Both the position numbers and the translations under genes were made by a program. This document shows positions 1-8,327 of a stretch of 64,000 nucleotides of DNA, piece after piece. The stretch's first letter is position 1; each line of letters opens with the position of its first letter. Source of the DNA: CAZSLI01 sp964607705 (GTDB lineage Bacteria; Actinomycetota; Coriobacteriia; Anaerosomatales; PHET01); contig CAZSLI010000002.1 of the NCBI GenBank assembly GCA_964607705.1, forward strand, positions 124,001 to 188,000, written 5' to 3'. The notes under the pieces were generated by a model that saw only the letters and a program-made list of their open reading frames with translations, was not told the DNA's origin and made no database searches.

Positions 1-893
1 GGGCCGCCGAGGAGCTTGTCGCCGCTGCACGTGACCACGTCGGCACCGGCAGCAACGCTCTCGGCGACCGTCGGCTCGCCGATAAGGCCCCACTGGCGAA
101 GGTCGACGAGCACACCCGAGCCCTGGTCCTCCATCACCGGCACGCCATGACTCGCGCCCAGCTCGACGAGCTCGGCCAGCGAGACCTCCTCGGTGAACCC
201 GACAACGCGGTAGTTGCTGGTGTGCACCTTGAGCAGAAGCCCGGTGCGCTCAGTGATCGCGCCCTCATAGTCGCGCAGGTGCGTCTTGTTGGTTGTGCCG
301 ACCTCGACCATCGTGGCGCCGGACTCCGCCATGACGTCGGGTACGCGGAACGAACCGCCGATCTCGACAAGTTGTCCGCGGCTGACGATCGCTTCCTTGC
401 CGCGGGCGAGCCCGGCGAGCGCAAGCATGACCGCGGCCGCATTGTTGTTGACCGCCATGGCGGCCTCAGCGCCGGTCAGCCGACAGATGAGCGACTCGAC
501 ATGCACGTGACGGCTGCCGCGCTCGCCGCTGTCCACGTCGTACTCGAGCGTCGAGTAGCCGCGAGCGACCTCGGCGACCGCCGAGACGGCCTCCTCGGCA
601 AGGGGCGAGCGGCCGAGGTTCGTGTGCACGACGATGCCGGTCGCATTGATGACGCGCCTGAGAGAACTGCGCGCCTTGAGCTGCGCGCGGCCGATAGCAT
701 CGGCTGCCACCGAATCGGCGCTCGTGTCGGCGTCGCGGCCGTCGAGCACGGTCACCCGCACGGCCTCGATCGCCTCGCGCACGGCCTCGACGACGAGCGC
801 GCGCGGCACCGTCTGCGAAAGGGCGGCGATGTCGTCGCGTTCGAGAACGGCGTCGACCTTGGGAAGCTGCCTCAGCAGCGCGTTCGTATCCAT
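1..893 (-). CDS. selA: L-seryl-tRNA(Sec) selenium transferase SelA (C-terminus beyond window edge)
   Basis: A PLP enzyme that converts Ser-tRNA(Sec) to Sec-tRNA(Sec) using selenophosphate. The frame opens at ATG 893 (MDTNALLRQLPKVDAVLERD) and runs off the left edge after about 297 residues; the family is about 460 long. Family-typical stretches visible are RRVINATGIVVHTNLGRSPL, the YSTLEYD segment, and near the edge CSGDKLLGGP, whose Lys is the expected PLP-binding residue. It is the last visible gene of a minus-strand selenium cluster (selD, yedF-like, PAS, selA). selB and selC are not in the window. Identity is secure; only completeness is unknown. Confidence 0.95.
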   Translation of the reverse strand, partial: MDTNALLRQLPKVDAVLERDDIAALSQTVPRALVVEAVREAIEAVRVTVLDGRDADTSADSVAADAIGRAQLKARSSLRRVINATGIVVHTNLGRSPLAEEAVSAVAEVARGYSTLEYDVDSGERGSRHVHVESLICRLTGAEAAMAVNNNAAAVMLALAGLARGKEAIVSRGQLVEIGGSFRVPDVMAESGATMVEVGTTNKTHLRDYEGAITERTGLLLKVHTSNYRVVGFTEEVSLAELVELGASHGVPVMEDQGSGVLVDLRQWGLIGEPTVAESVAAGADVVTCSGDKLLGG

Positions 894-966
894 GTGACGA
901 TTGTAGCCGAGTCGCTCCATGCGGAAGCGGCCGGACGCACCCGGCCGCTGCAACGCGAAGCCCGGC

Positions 967-1359
967 CTACTGGGCGGCCGGAGTCTCGGGGGCCACGTCG
1001 GCGATCAGCACCGCGATCTCGAGCGTCCCACGATAGGTTCCCTCGGCATCGCGCAGCGCCAGGTAGCGCACCGACGCCGGGCCCGCATCGCACGAGGTGA
1101 GGAACTCGGCAGAGTCGCGCCAGCCCGACTCGAGCTCACTCATGAGGCGGTCCACCTCGGCACGCGTCGCCGGGGAGTGGCACGCGAGGACGTCCTTGCC
1201 GATGTCCTCAGGCATGCGCTTGAAGAGACGATGCGGCGAGTACCAGCGAACGATGCGCTGCTCGTCCACGTAGGTCATGTCGAACGGCAGGCTCTCGAGC
1301 AACAGGCGCAGCTCAGAAGGCAGAAGCGCACCCACGTGCATCGGAAGGGCATCGTTCAT
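967..1359 (-). CDS. Stand-alone PAS-domain protein in the selenium cluster
   Basis: A 130-residue single PAS domain, without membrane segment or output domain. It aligns with the C-terminal PAS domain of the hemerythrin/DUF438 protein at 43694-45163: both share LPFD-TYVDE, a CH pair in the middle (LACHSP versus RNCHPP) and YxAxRDAEGTY near the end. The conserved Cys-His suggests a heme or metal/redox sensing pocket, but that is inference. It lies between yedF and selA with a 9-base gap to yedF, so it is probably co-transcribed. Its partner and ligand cannot be read from sequence. Confidence 0.75.
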   Translation of the reverse strand: MNDALPMHVGALLPSELRLLLESLPFDMTYVDEQRIVRWYSPHRLFKRMPEDIGKDVLACHSPATRAEVDRLMSELESGWRDSAEFLTSCDAGPASVRYLALRDAEGTYRGTLEIAVLIADVAPETPAAQ

Positions 1360-1368
1360 GCGGGTCTC

Positions 1369-1707
1369 CTAGCGGATGGTGACTATCTGGTCGTCGCCCA
1401 TTATGGCCGCAACACTGGCCGGCATGGTGCCGACTTCTCCCACGGCGAGCGATTCAGTGAGGCCGAGGTAGTCGAGGCAGGTGCCGCATGCCTTGATGGC
1501 TACCCCGTTCTCTGCGAGCAACTCGAGGTCGCCGACCGAGGCCGAGCCCTCGCACGCCAGCTTGACGCCGGCGTTCATGAGCATGACGGCGGTGGGCCGG
1601 TCGTCGTTTCGTGCCAGCGAGTAGAGGAAGTTCTTCATCAGGACCGCCCCGAGTTCCGCGTCGCCGTCACCGATGCGGTCACTCAGGATCAAGATGCGCT
1701 TACCCAC
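1369..1707 (-). CDS. yedF: YedF-like (DsrE-fold) selenium metabolism protein
   Basis: 112 residues beginning VGKRILILSDRIGDGDAELG. It corresponds to the C-terminal DsrE-like half of the YedF selenium-metabolism family: the ACGTCLDYLGL segment with two close Cys and the LAVGEVGTM tail are typical. The GTG at 1707 is chosen because GGAGG lies six bases upstream; an in-frame TTG at 1734 has no comparable site. The usual N-terminal TusA-like domain is absent. Location between selD and the PAS/selA genes supports a role in handling selenium or persulfide, although the biochemical function of the family is not established. Confidence 0.85.
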   Translation of the reverse strand: MGKRILILSDRIGDGDAELGAVLMKNFLYSLARNDDRPTAVMLMNAGVKLACEGSASVGDLELLAENGVAIKACGTCLDYLGLTESLAVGEVGTMPASVAAIMGDDQIVTIR

Positions 1708-1797
1708 GCGTCCTCCATAAGCAGTAGTTAGCAATGACTTGCGATGGGATTATACCGCTGCCGAGAAGACGCGGGTCGCGACGCGGGCCAGGCCCGC

Positions 1798-2835
1798 TCA
1801 GGCGACCGTGATGACGCCCGGCGTGCCCGTCTCGAAGCGGCCGACCCGCGCTGCCATGACCTCGCGCGCTCCGAGCTGGTCGGCCAACTCATCTGCGCGC
1901 TCAGGGGCGACCGCGATCAGGAGGCCGCCGCTCGTCTGCGGATCGCCCAGCACGCGCATCGTGACGTCGCGCTCTGTCGTGGAGTGCCAGCGCGTGAAGC
2001 CGTTGGCCCACGACACGACCTCCTTGGTGCGCCCCGGCACGACGCCGTCGGCCGCGAGGTCGAGGGCCCGGTCGAACAGCGGCACCTCCGCCAGATCGAG
2101 CACCGCCGAGCACCCGCTCGCGTCCGCCATCTCATGCAGGTGTCCGATGAGCCCGAAGCCGGTCACGTCGGTCGCTGCATGAACGCCGACGGCGACCATC
2201 GCCTCGCAGGCCGCCCGGTTGAGCGCCGCCATCGACTCGATGACCTGGCGAGCTTCCTCGGAGTCCACGACGTCGCGCTTGAGCGCGGTCCCCCACAACC
2301 CCGTTCCGATCGGCTTGGTGAGGAACAGCACGTCGCCGGGACGTGCGCCCCTGTTGCGCACGACCTTGTCGGGGTGGATGACGCCGAACACAGAGAGGCC
2401 GAACTTGGGCTCGGGATCGTCGATGGTGTGCCCGCCGACGACCACGGCACCAGCCTCGAGGACCTTCTCGGCACCGCCGCGCACGACCTCGCCGACTATG
2501 TCAGGGCCCATCGAGCACGGGAACGCGAGCATGTTCATCGCCGTGAGCGGCCGGCCTCCCATCGCGTAGATGTCGGAGAGCGCGTTGGCTGCGGTGATGC
2601 GGCCGAAGTCGTAGGGATCATCGACGATGGGCGTGAAGAAGTCGACGGTCAGCAGCGCCGCCATGTCGTCGCTGAGCCGGTAGACCGCGGCGTCATCGCT
2701 GGTCTCGAAGCCGAGGATCAGTGCATCCGAGACGCCCGGTGCGATCTTGTCGAGCACTGCCTGGAGGTCCTCCGGACCCCACTTGGCTGCTCAACCGGCT
2801 TTGCTGGAGAGTTGTGTGAGTCGTACGGTGTCCAT
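1798..2835 (-). CDS. selD: Selenide, water dikinase SelD, itself a selenoprotein (UGA = Sec15)
   Basis: Makes selenophosphate from selenide and ATP. The apparent ATG at 2757 lacks the catalytic N-terminus. Reading UGA at 2793-2791 as selenocysteine restores it: the protein starts at ATG 2835 (MDTVRLTQLSSKAG), then Sec15, AAKWGPEDLQ, and joins LDKIAPGVSDALILGF. Sec15 sits where E. coli SelD has catalytic Cys17, with Lys18 at the expected spacing. Total 345 residues, normal for the family, with DDAAVYRL, the VDFFTPIVDD metal-site segment and the GFGLIGHLHEM region. The gene lies 9 bases after the EAL gene. An annotator using the standard code would call it N-terminally truncated. Confidence 0.95.
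2766..2793 (-). promoter_or_regulatory. UGA(Sec) codon and candidate bacterial SECIS hairpin of selD
   Basis: On the minus strand the UGA (2793-2791) is followed 17 bases later by the loop of a perfect 5-bp hairpin, GGTCC-GGA-GGACC (2778-2766). The distance and the G at the first loop position fit the loose rules for SelB-recognised bacterial SECIS elements. The stem is short, so pairing below it probably contributes. Confidence 0.6.
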
Positions 2836-2844
2836 GCGGTCCCT

Positions 2845-4206
2845 CTACTTGAGCAGGCGCTGAGCGTCGAGTTCGTCGGCGGTCTGGAACTGCGTGGACG
2901 GGCGGGCGAGCAAGTAGCCCTGACCGTACCGCACGCCCATCGCCTTGAGTACGGCGAGCTCTTCCTCGGTCTCGATACCCTCGGCCACCAGGTTGGCGCC
3001 GACCTTCTCCGAGAAACCGACGAGCGACTCGATAAGCGAGGCGCGCACCGCGTCGGTGTCGCAACCACGCACGAGCGACAGGTCGACCTTGAGCCACTCG
3101 GGCCGCACCTCGGCGAGGCACTGAAGCGATCCATAGCCGGCGCCCGCGTCGTCAACAGCCACGCCGAAGCCAAGCGCACGCACGAAGTCGAGGGTTGCCC
3201 TGAACGCCGCGAAGTCGGTGATGGCGGCGCGCTCGGTGAGCTCGAGGATCACGTTCGCGGGTTCGACACCCAAGGCCAAGTCGGTCGTGACGGCGTCGCG
3301 CAACTGGGGGTCGCCGACGGCCTCCGGCTCGATGTTGAGAAAGAGCTTCATCCCCTTGGGCATGTCGACTGCGAGCTCGAGTGCGCGCTTGCGGCACACG
3401 CGCTCGAGGCGCATGACCAAATCCGCGTCGTACGCGAGCGAGAACAGCTTGTCGGGGCGCTCGAACTCGCTTCCCTCGGGACCGCGCGAGAGCGCTTCGT
3501 AGCCGACGATCTCCATGGTGCTGATATCGAAGACCGGGTGCAGCAGCGTGCGAATCTCCTCGCCCGCCAGGATCGTCCGCAGACGGCCTACTCGCTCGAG
3601 GTGGTCGCTGCTCTCACGGTCGTGGCAGTCGGCGAGCGCCATCTCGAGCGCGTCGTACACGAGCCGCTCCATGCGCACCGACTCGTCATAACAGGCGGTC
3701 GAGGTGCCCACGTAGCAGCCGAACTTCTTGTAGAGAGCCGGTTCCATGCGCTCGGCGAGCTTCTCGCGGATCCGTTCCTCGACGCGTCGCGCGAGCACGA
3801 TGCGCGACGAGGGGTCGATGCACGCAGTGGTCCTCGGCGGCGAAAGCACGATGACGAATGCGTTGCCGGAGTTCATGAGCTCGGCGATCACGTCGGCGTC
3901 GCGAAGCGTCTCCCCGGCGATCTCGTCGAGCACCTCGGCGACCTCGCGCATGACGTCATCGAAGACCTGCCAGCCGTAGATCTCCTCGATACGGGAGTAG
4001 CGGACGACGTCCACACACAGCATCGACACCTCGCCGCGGTCCTCGAGCAGGGACTTGATGCGCGGGAACAGCAGAGGCGTGGTGGGAAGGCCGGTGACCG
4101 GGTCGAACAAGACCTTACGCAGCTCCGGATGCTCTTCGATGGCGTCGCCGAAATCGAGCCATGACTCAAGCAGGAAGCGTGATGACTTCTGGTCGCTCGG
4201 ACCCAT
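2845..4206 (-). CDS. EAL-domain protein (probable c-di-GMP phosphodiesterase) with degenerate GGDEF-like N-domain
   Basis: 453 residues, soluble. The N-terminal part (about 30-200) has a GGDEF-like fold signature (FDPVTGLPT, LCVDVVRYS) but NSGNAF replaces GG[DE]EF, so cyclase activity is not expected. The C-terminal EAL domain (about 210-445) keeps the motifs for c-di-GMP hydrolysis: YEALSRGPEG near residue 234, LFLNIEP, VILELTER, AVDDAGAGYGS near 347, WLKVD and VAEGIETEEE. It is the first gene of the run leading into selD. A c-di-GMP riboswitch at about 59.95 kb shows that this nucleotide is used by the organism. Confidence is high for EAL and moderate for an active enzyme. Confidence 0.9.
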   Translation of the reverse strand: MGPSDQKSSRFLLESWLDFGDAIEEHPELRKVLFDPVTGLPTTPLLFPRIKSLLEDRGEVSMLCVDVVRYSRIEEIYGWQVFDDVMREVAEVLDEIAGETLRDADVIAELMNSGNAFVIVLSPPRTTACIDPSSRIVLARRVEERIREKLAERMEPALYKKFGCYVGTSTACYDESVRMERLVYDALEMALADCHDRESSDHLERVGRLRTILAGEEIRTLLHPVFDISTMEIVGYEALSRGPEGSEFERPDKLFSLAYDADLVMRLERVCRKRALELAVDMPKGMKLFLNIEPEAVGDPQLRDAVTTDLALGVEPANVILELTERAAITDFAAFRATLDFVRALGFGVAVDDAGAGYGSLQCLAEVRPEWLKVDLSLVRGCDTDAVRASLIESLVGFSEKVGANLVAEGIETEEELAVLKAMGVRYGQGYLLARPSTQFQTADELDAQRLLK

Positions 4207-4298
4207 GAACCAACCTCCCCCTCAGGAATGTCACAGGCAGTCTAACATTCGCGCATCGCGCGGCCTGTGTCCGGGGACACGCCGGCGTACGCCGAAGA

Positions 4299-6296
4299 CT
4301 ACGCGTACGTGAGCCTGAGAGCGACCACTCCGCCGGCTTCGAGCGGCACGCCGAATGCGGCGCCGCCCACGGCGACCGGGGCGCCACCGCGCACGTCGGC
4401 GATGGAGGCTACCCGGCGCTCAGTCGAGAGGTTGGCGGCCACCTTCTCGGTGCCGTGATTGATGAGGACCACCACGTCGTCGGTGTCGCCCTGGAACAGC
4501 GCCACCTCGACCTCGGGCCGGTCGCAGGCGACAGGCGCGCCGCATCCCGCACCCCGAGCGACAGCGCCGTACACCTCGCGCACGAGCCGAGCGACGGCGG
4601 AGGGCGTCGCCCACGGGTCTCCCTGCGCTATCGCGCGCTCGAGCGGTGCAGCGACGTACACGGCTCGTCCCTGGCCCACCTGGTTCACCGTGAGCAGCGG
4701 ACTGCCCTGGGCATCAGTCGCCACGACGGTGGCCGTGCCGCCTGAGAGGAGCGCGAAATTGGGCACCTCGAAGGATGCGTCGAAGCTCTCGAGCGCGCCG
4801 AGGACGTCGGCATGAGCGACCCGGCAGCTGAACCGCGCGCGCGGCCCGCCATCGCCGAGGAACTCGACCCCGAACAGCTCGCGGATCGCCGGGTGCGCGT
4901 CGCCGCCGCCATAGCTCAGGAGCAGCGTCCCACCCGTCTGCACGAAATTGCCGAGCGCCTCCCAGGTGGCGTCCGAAAGCTCGAACGCGCTCGGCACCAC
5001 GAGCACCTGGTAATCGGCGAACTCGTCGTCCTCGCGGATCACGGTCACCGGCACCTGCGCCTGCTTGCACGCGATGAACGCCTGAAGGCACGAGCGCGGG
5101 TCGAACAGTCCGGCGAGGTTGGGCAGCGGCTCGTAGCGCTCGCCGGGCACGACGACCGCCGTGCGCTCGGCGATGAGCGCGTGCGTCTTCGGATCGATGC
5201 GCGCCGCCGCCCGCACGAACCGGTACAGCTCGTCGAAGGCCGGCTTGGGCTCGTCCTCGGCGTCCATGATGCCCACGAGGGTCTCGAACGGATCGAGGAA
5301 GTACGGCTCGCGCCGCTCGGTCTCCATGTCGCGCAGGCGTCGCACCATCGCGCCCGCGCCGCGGTTGCACAGGCCGCTCCACAGAGAGACCCGCAGGAAG
5401 GTGGCCTCCTCGGCCGCCGAGTACTCGAGCGAGACCGGGCCCATATCGTCGAGCATGACGGGCCTTCCCCGGTGAGCAAGGCGCAGGAGGAATGGCTCGA
5501 GGTAGGTCGAGGGACCGCCTGCGAGCGGCCCTTGAGCTGCATACGCACGGTAGGCGGCCGTCACGTGTGCGACAGCGAACTCGCAGGTGTCGACCGCAGT
5601 CCGCGCGTCCACACCGCTCGAACGGAACAACGTCTCAGCGTCGGCACCCAGGCCGATGGGCCGCTTCGGGTCGTGCTCACGGATCGCCTCGCGCAGTGTG
5701 GCGGTCCAGGACTTGAGGTCCTCGGCGGACTCGAAGCCCGCGAGGAACGCCTCGTTGCCCAGTTGCCAGGCGAAGACGCCCTTCTCGGCGCGCAGTCGTG
5801 AGGCGATCTTGCCGACGAGCGCGGCTTCGCGCTGCAGCAGGTAGCCGTCGGTGCGCGGGTCGCGGCGCTTGCCCCACGGGACCTCGGAGAGCTCAGCGTG
5901 GCGGTCATCCGCGAAGAAGCAGACGACCGACTGCATCTTGCGTGAGGCGGCATCTGCAACGATGCTGGCGAGCCGCTCGATGGCATCGTCGTTGTACTGG
6001 CCGACCTGCGGCTCGATGACGCGCCAGCTCACGAACACCCGCACGAGCGCGCAGCGCGTCTCGGCGAGCTTGTCGAGGTCGGCGGTCAGGTCGCGCGCGT
6101 ACCAGTCATCAGGTCCCTGCGTCTCGCTGTCGAGGGCGTAGAGCGACGTGCCGACCGGGAAGAGCGGGTTGCGAAGCGCTGCCTTCCCTGCGGCCCCCGC
6201 CTGCTCGGCGCGTGCGGCGCTGGCGCGGGGGGCGACCGGCGTCTCTTCCCGCTCGATGCGCTGCCGAGGAGCTCTCGGGCCTTTACGGGTGGGCAT
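4299..6296 (-). CDS. Glycoside-hydrolase-like TIM-barrel protein with GATase-like C-domain
   Basis: 665 residues, no signal peptide. The first 40 residues are a basic/Ala-rich tail. Residues about 45-360 form a clan-A type glycosidase barrel, with the acid/base signature WQLGNEAF near residue 180. At the expected nucleophile position (about 280) the sequence is PVMLDDMG, with Asp where clan-A enzymes normally have Glu, so activity is doubtful. Residues about 370-580 resemble the beta-galactosidase trimerisation/GATase-like domain (VLVVPSAFELSD, GGTLLLSYGGGD), followed by a beta domain. It lies 2 bases after the TPR gene, so the corrinoid-TPR-glycosidase genes are probably an operon. Substrate unknown. 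Confidence 0.75.
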   Translation of the reverse strand: MPTRKGPRAPRQRIEREETPVAPRASAARAEQAGAAGKAALRNPLFPVGTSLYALDSETQGPDDWYARDLTADLDKLAETRCALVRVFVSWRVIEPQVGQYNDDAIERLASIVADAASRKMQSVVCFFADDRHAELSEVPWGKRRDPRTDGYLLQREAALVGKIASRLRAEKGVFAWQLGNEAFLAGFESAEDLKSWTATLREAIREHDPKRPIGLGADAETLFRSSGVDARTAVDTCEFAVAHVTAAYRAYAAQGPLAGGPSTYLEPFLLRLAHRGRPVMLDDMGPVSLEYSAAEEATFLRVSLWSGLCNRGAGAMVRRLRDMETERREPYFLDPFETLVGIMDAEDEPKPAFDELYRFVRAAARIDPKTHALIAERTAVVVPGERYEPLPNLAGLFDPRSCLQAFIACKQAQVPVTVIREDDEFADYQVLVVPSAFELSDATWEALGNFVQTGGTLLLSYGGGDAHPAIRELFGVEFLGDGGPRARFSCRVAHADVLGALESFDASFEVPNFALLSGGTATVVATDAQGSPLLTVNQVGQGRAVYVAAPLERAIAQGDPWATPSAVARLVREVYGAVARGAGCGAPVACDRPEVEVALFQGDTDDVVVLINHGTEKVAANLSTERRVASIADVRGGAPVAVGGAAFGVPLEAGGVVALRLTYA

Positions 6297-6298
6297 GC

Positions 6299-7462
6299 CT
6301 ACTCCCTCCCTTCGGCGTAGTCGTCATAGAGGCGCGCGAACAGGCCCTGGCGGCGCGTGTCGTGATAGGCCGCCCTGCGGATCTCGTGGTGTGCCAACGC
6401 GTGCTCGCCCTCGGTCAGCAGTACCGCCGCGAGCCCGAACCGTGCCCGAACGAGCGTCGGATCCAATTCGGCCGCGCGCAGGTACGCCTGCTTGGCTTGC
6501 CCGTAGCGCTGCAAGCCGAGAAGCGACTCGGCGAGCAGCACGTGCGGCATCGGGTGCTCGGGCACCGCTTTGGCAAGCGCGCCGAAGACCCGCGCCGCAT
6601 TGCGGTTGAGTCCCGGCCGCTTCGCGAAGGACGCGCCGAGCACGTACACCGCGGTGGGCGTCTTGGTCGAGACGGCGAGCGCCCGCAGCGCCACGGCCAT
6701 CGCCTCGTTGACGGCCTCCTGCTTCAGGTACAGGTAGCCAGCGAGCGCGAGCGCCTCGGCATCGTCGGGGTTGTCGTCGAGCATGAGCCGGATGAGGTCG
6801 GCCGCAGCGAAGAAGTCCTCCTCGAACGCGAGCGCGAAGGCGGCGCCAAGGCGGCTCTCGCGATCGGGCGGCACGTCGATAGGGTCCGGCGCCGGCGTGC
6901 CGTCGTCATAGATGCCGGCGAGCGCGAAGAAGAAGTCGTCCTGGCTCGGGTCGAGCTCGCCTGCCTTGCGGAAGCCCGGCAGTGCCGTGGCCATGCCTTC
7001 CTTCTTGAGGGCAGCAACCGCCAGGTTGTACATCGCACGCGGCTCGAGCGGGTCGAGCTCGAGCGCCTTCTTCCACGCCTCGATGGCCTCGTCCTCGAAC
7101 GCGGCCGCCGCAAAGGCCTCGCCGAGCTGGACGTGGGCGGTCACGAGGTCCTCGCGCACTTCCGCGAGCTCGTGCCACACGAGGATCGACTGGTCCCACA
7201 TGCCACCGCGGCGATCGTAGGCCAGCCCGAGGGCAAGGTAGGCCGGCGCGCAGTCCGGGTCGAGCTCGATGGCCCTGCTGGCAGCGGCGATCGCCTCGTC
7301 GTAGAAGTCGCCCGTCAGGAAGAGGTCTGCGAGCAGCGCATGGACCAGCGGGTCGTTCTCGTCGATCCGCAACGCCTCGTAGCAGGCGTCGACCGCAGGA
7401 GCGACGTGCCCCTGCTTGGCGAGGCCCTCGGCAAGCAGCACCTGTCTCGATCGCGGGCTCAC
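6299..7462 (-). CDS. TPR-repeat protein
   Basis: 387 residues of tandem tetratricopeptide repeats with the usual spacing (for example AVDACYEALRIDENDP, AIAASRAIELDPD-like units, AYLALGLAYDR, AWKKALELDPLEPRAMYNL, AYLRAAELDPTL). No membrane segment or catalytic domain is visible, so it is probably a protein-protein scaffold. The GTG start at 7462 overlaps the TGA of the upstream corrinoid gene (GTGA), indicating translational coupling. Partners cannot be named from sequence. Confidence 0.85.
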   Translation of the reverse strand: MSPRSRQVLLAEGLAKQGHVAPAVDACYEALRIDENDPLVHALLADLFLTGDFYDEAIAAASRAIELDPDCAPAYLALGLAYDRRGGMWDQSILVWHELAEVREDLVTAHVQLGEAFAAAAFEDEAIEAWKKALELDPLEPRAMYNLAVAALKKEGMATALPGFRKAGELDPSQDDFFFALAGIYDDGTPAPDPIDVPPDRESRLGAAFALAFEEDFFAAADLIRLMLDDNPDDAEALALAGYLYLKQEAVNEAMAVALRALAVSTKTPTAVYVLGASFAKRPGLNRNAARVFGALAKAVPEHPMPHVLLAESLLGLQRYGQAKQAYLRAAELDPTLVRARFGLAAVLLTEGEHALAHHEIRRAAYHDTRRQGLFARLYDDYAEGRE

Positions 7463-8112
7463 GAGCCGATGCCTTTCTGCTGCGCGACCTTGGTCACGAG
7501 CTTGAGCGCGCTCTCGGCGCCACGCACGACACCATTGGCGCCCACCGCCTTGGCGAGCGAGACATCCGCCGTGAAGGGGCCTCCCGACACGAACAGCACG
7601 ATGTCATCGCGCCCGCCTGCCGAGAACATCTCGCGGATGCGGGAGACGCTCTTGGCGACGCCCACCATCTGCGCGAAGACGATGACGATGCGGGCGCCGG
7701 TCTCCTCGGCACGCTCGAGGAACTCGGCGGGGCGCACGTCGATGCCGAGGTCGATCACGCGGTGTCCCGCCTCTTTGAGCGCGGCCGCCGTGATGTCCTT
7801 GTCGATGGAGTGGAAGTCGCGATGCATGGTCCCGACGAGCACCGTAATACCGGTGTCCTGCGCCGTGGTGGGGGGCGTCACGAAGCTCGTGATCTGCTCG
7901 GCGACCACCGATGCCTGCGTGAACGAATACTCGTCGATGGTCCCGTTCGCCCACGCGCCGCCGAGAAGCGACATCGCGGGCGCGAACAACTGATCGAACA
8001 GCTGCGCCTGCGCGACGCCGGAGGCCTTGACCTTCTCGATGACTGCGATGGCCTGGGCGGGGTCTTGGGAGACGAAGGCCTGGTAGAGGCGTGCGGCAGC
8101 GTCATCGGCCAT
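7459..8112 (-). CDS. Corrinoid (B12)-binding protein, MtbC/MetH-cap type
   Basis: 217 residues in the two-domain layout of methyltransferase corrinoid proteins: a helical cap (1-85, with LLGGAWANGTIDEYSFTQAS) and a Rossmann-like B12 domain. The base-off/His-on motif reads HRDFHSIDKDI near residue 96, so the Co-ligating His is present (DxH) but the usual following Gly of DxHxxG is Asp. GTMHRDFHS and LFVSGGPFT match the cobalamin pocket. No methyltransferase is adjacent; the partner genes are TPR and glycosidase-like. It could therefore be a B12-dependent sensor rather than a methyl carrier. AGGGGGG precedes the ATG. Confidence 0.85.
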   Translation of the reverse strand: MADDAAARLYQAFVSQDPAQAIAVIEKVKASGVAQAQLFDQLFAPAMSLLGGAWANGTIDEYSFTQASVVAEQITSFVTPPTTAQDTGITVLVGTMHRDFHSIDKDITAAALKEAGHRVIDLGIDVRPAEFLERAEETGARIVIVFAQMVGVAKSVSRIREMFSAGGRDDIVLFVSGGPFTADVSLAKAVGANGVVRGAESALKLVTKVAQQKGIGS

Positions 8113-8239
8113 CTCGCACCCCCCTTTCCGCCCGGCTCGGCCGGGTCCCTGTGCCCTCGTGCCCGTGCTCCGGGCGTATCGCTTCAGTATCGCATTCGTA
8201 CGGGCTGCGCTCCACGCGCTCGCTTCCCGGTTACGCCTA

Positions 8240-8326
8240 TGGTGGCGGCGGTGGGAGTCGAACCCACATAGCCTTTCGGCCGGCGGATTTTAAGTCCGCT
8301 TCCTGTGCCAGTTCGGATACGCCGCC
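8240..8326 (-). tRNA. tRNA-Leu (anticodon UAA)
   Basis: An 87-base class II tRNA on the minus strand. The acceptor stem is GGCGGCG (8326-8320) against CGCCGCC (8250-8244), the anticodon stem GCGGA/TCCGC encloses loop CTTAAAA (anticodon TAA), there is a long variable arm with a CGAAAG loop, and the T arm is GTGGG-TTCGACT-CCCAC. The 3' CCA is encoded (8242-8240). It sits between the corrinoid operon and ppx. Confidence 0.95.
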
Positions 8327-8327
8327 G

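Noticed and set aside
1744..4164. Long plus-strand open frame opposite selD and the EAL gene
   Set aside because: It is the antisense shadow of two well-supported minus-strand genes; composition is His/Glu/Arg-rich and no motif is seen.
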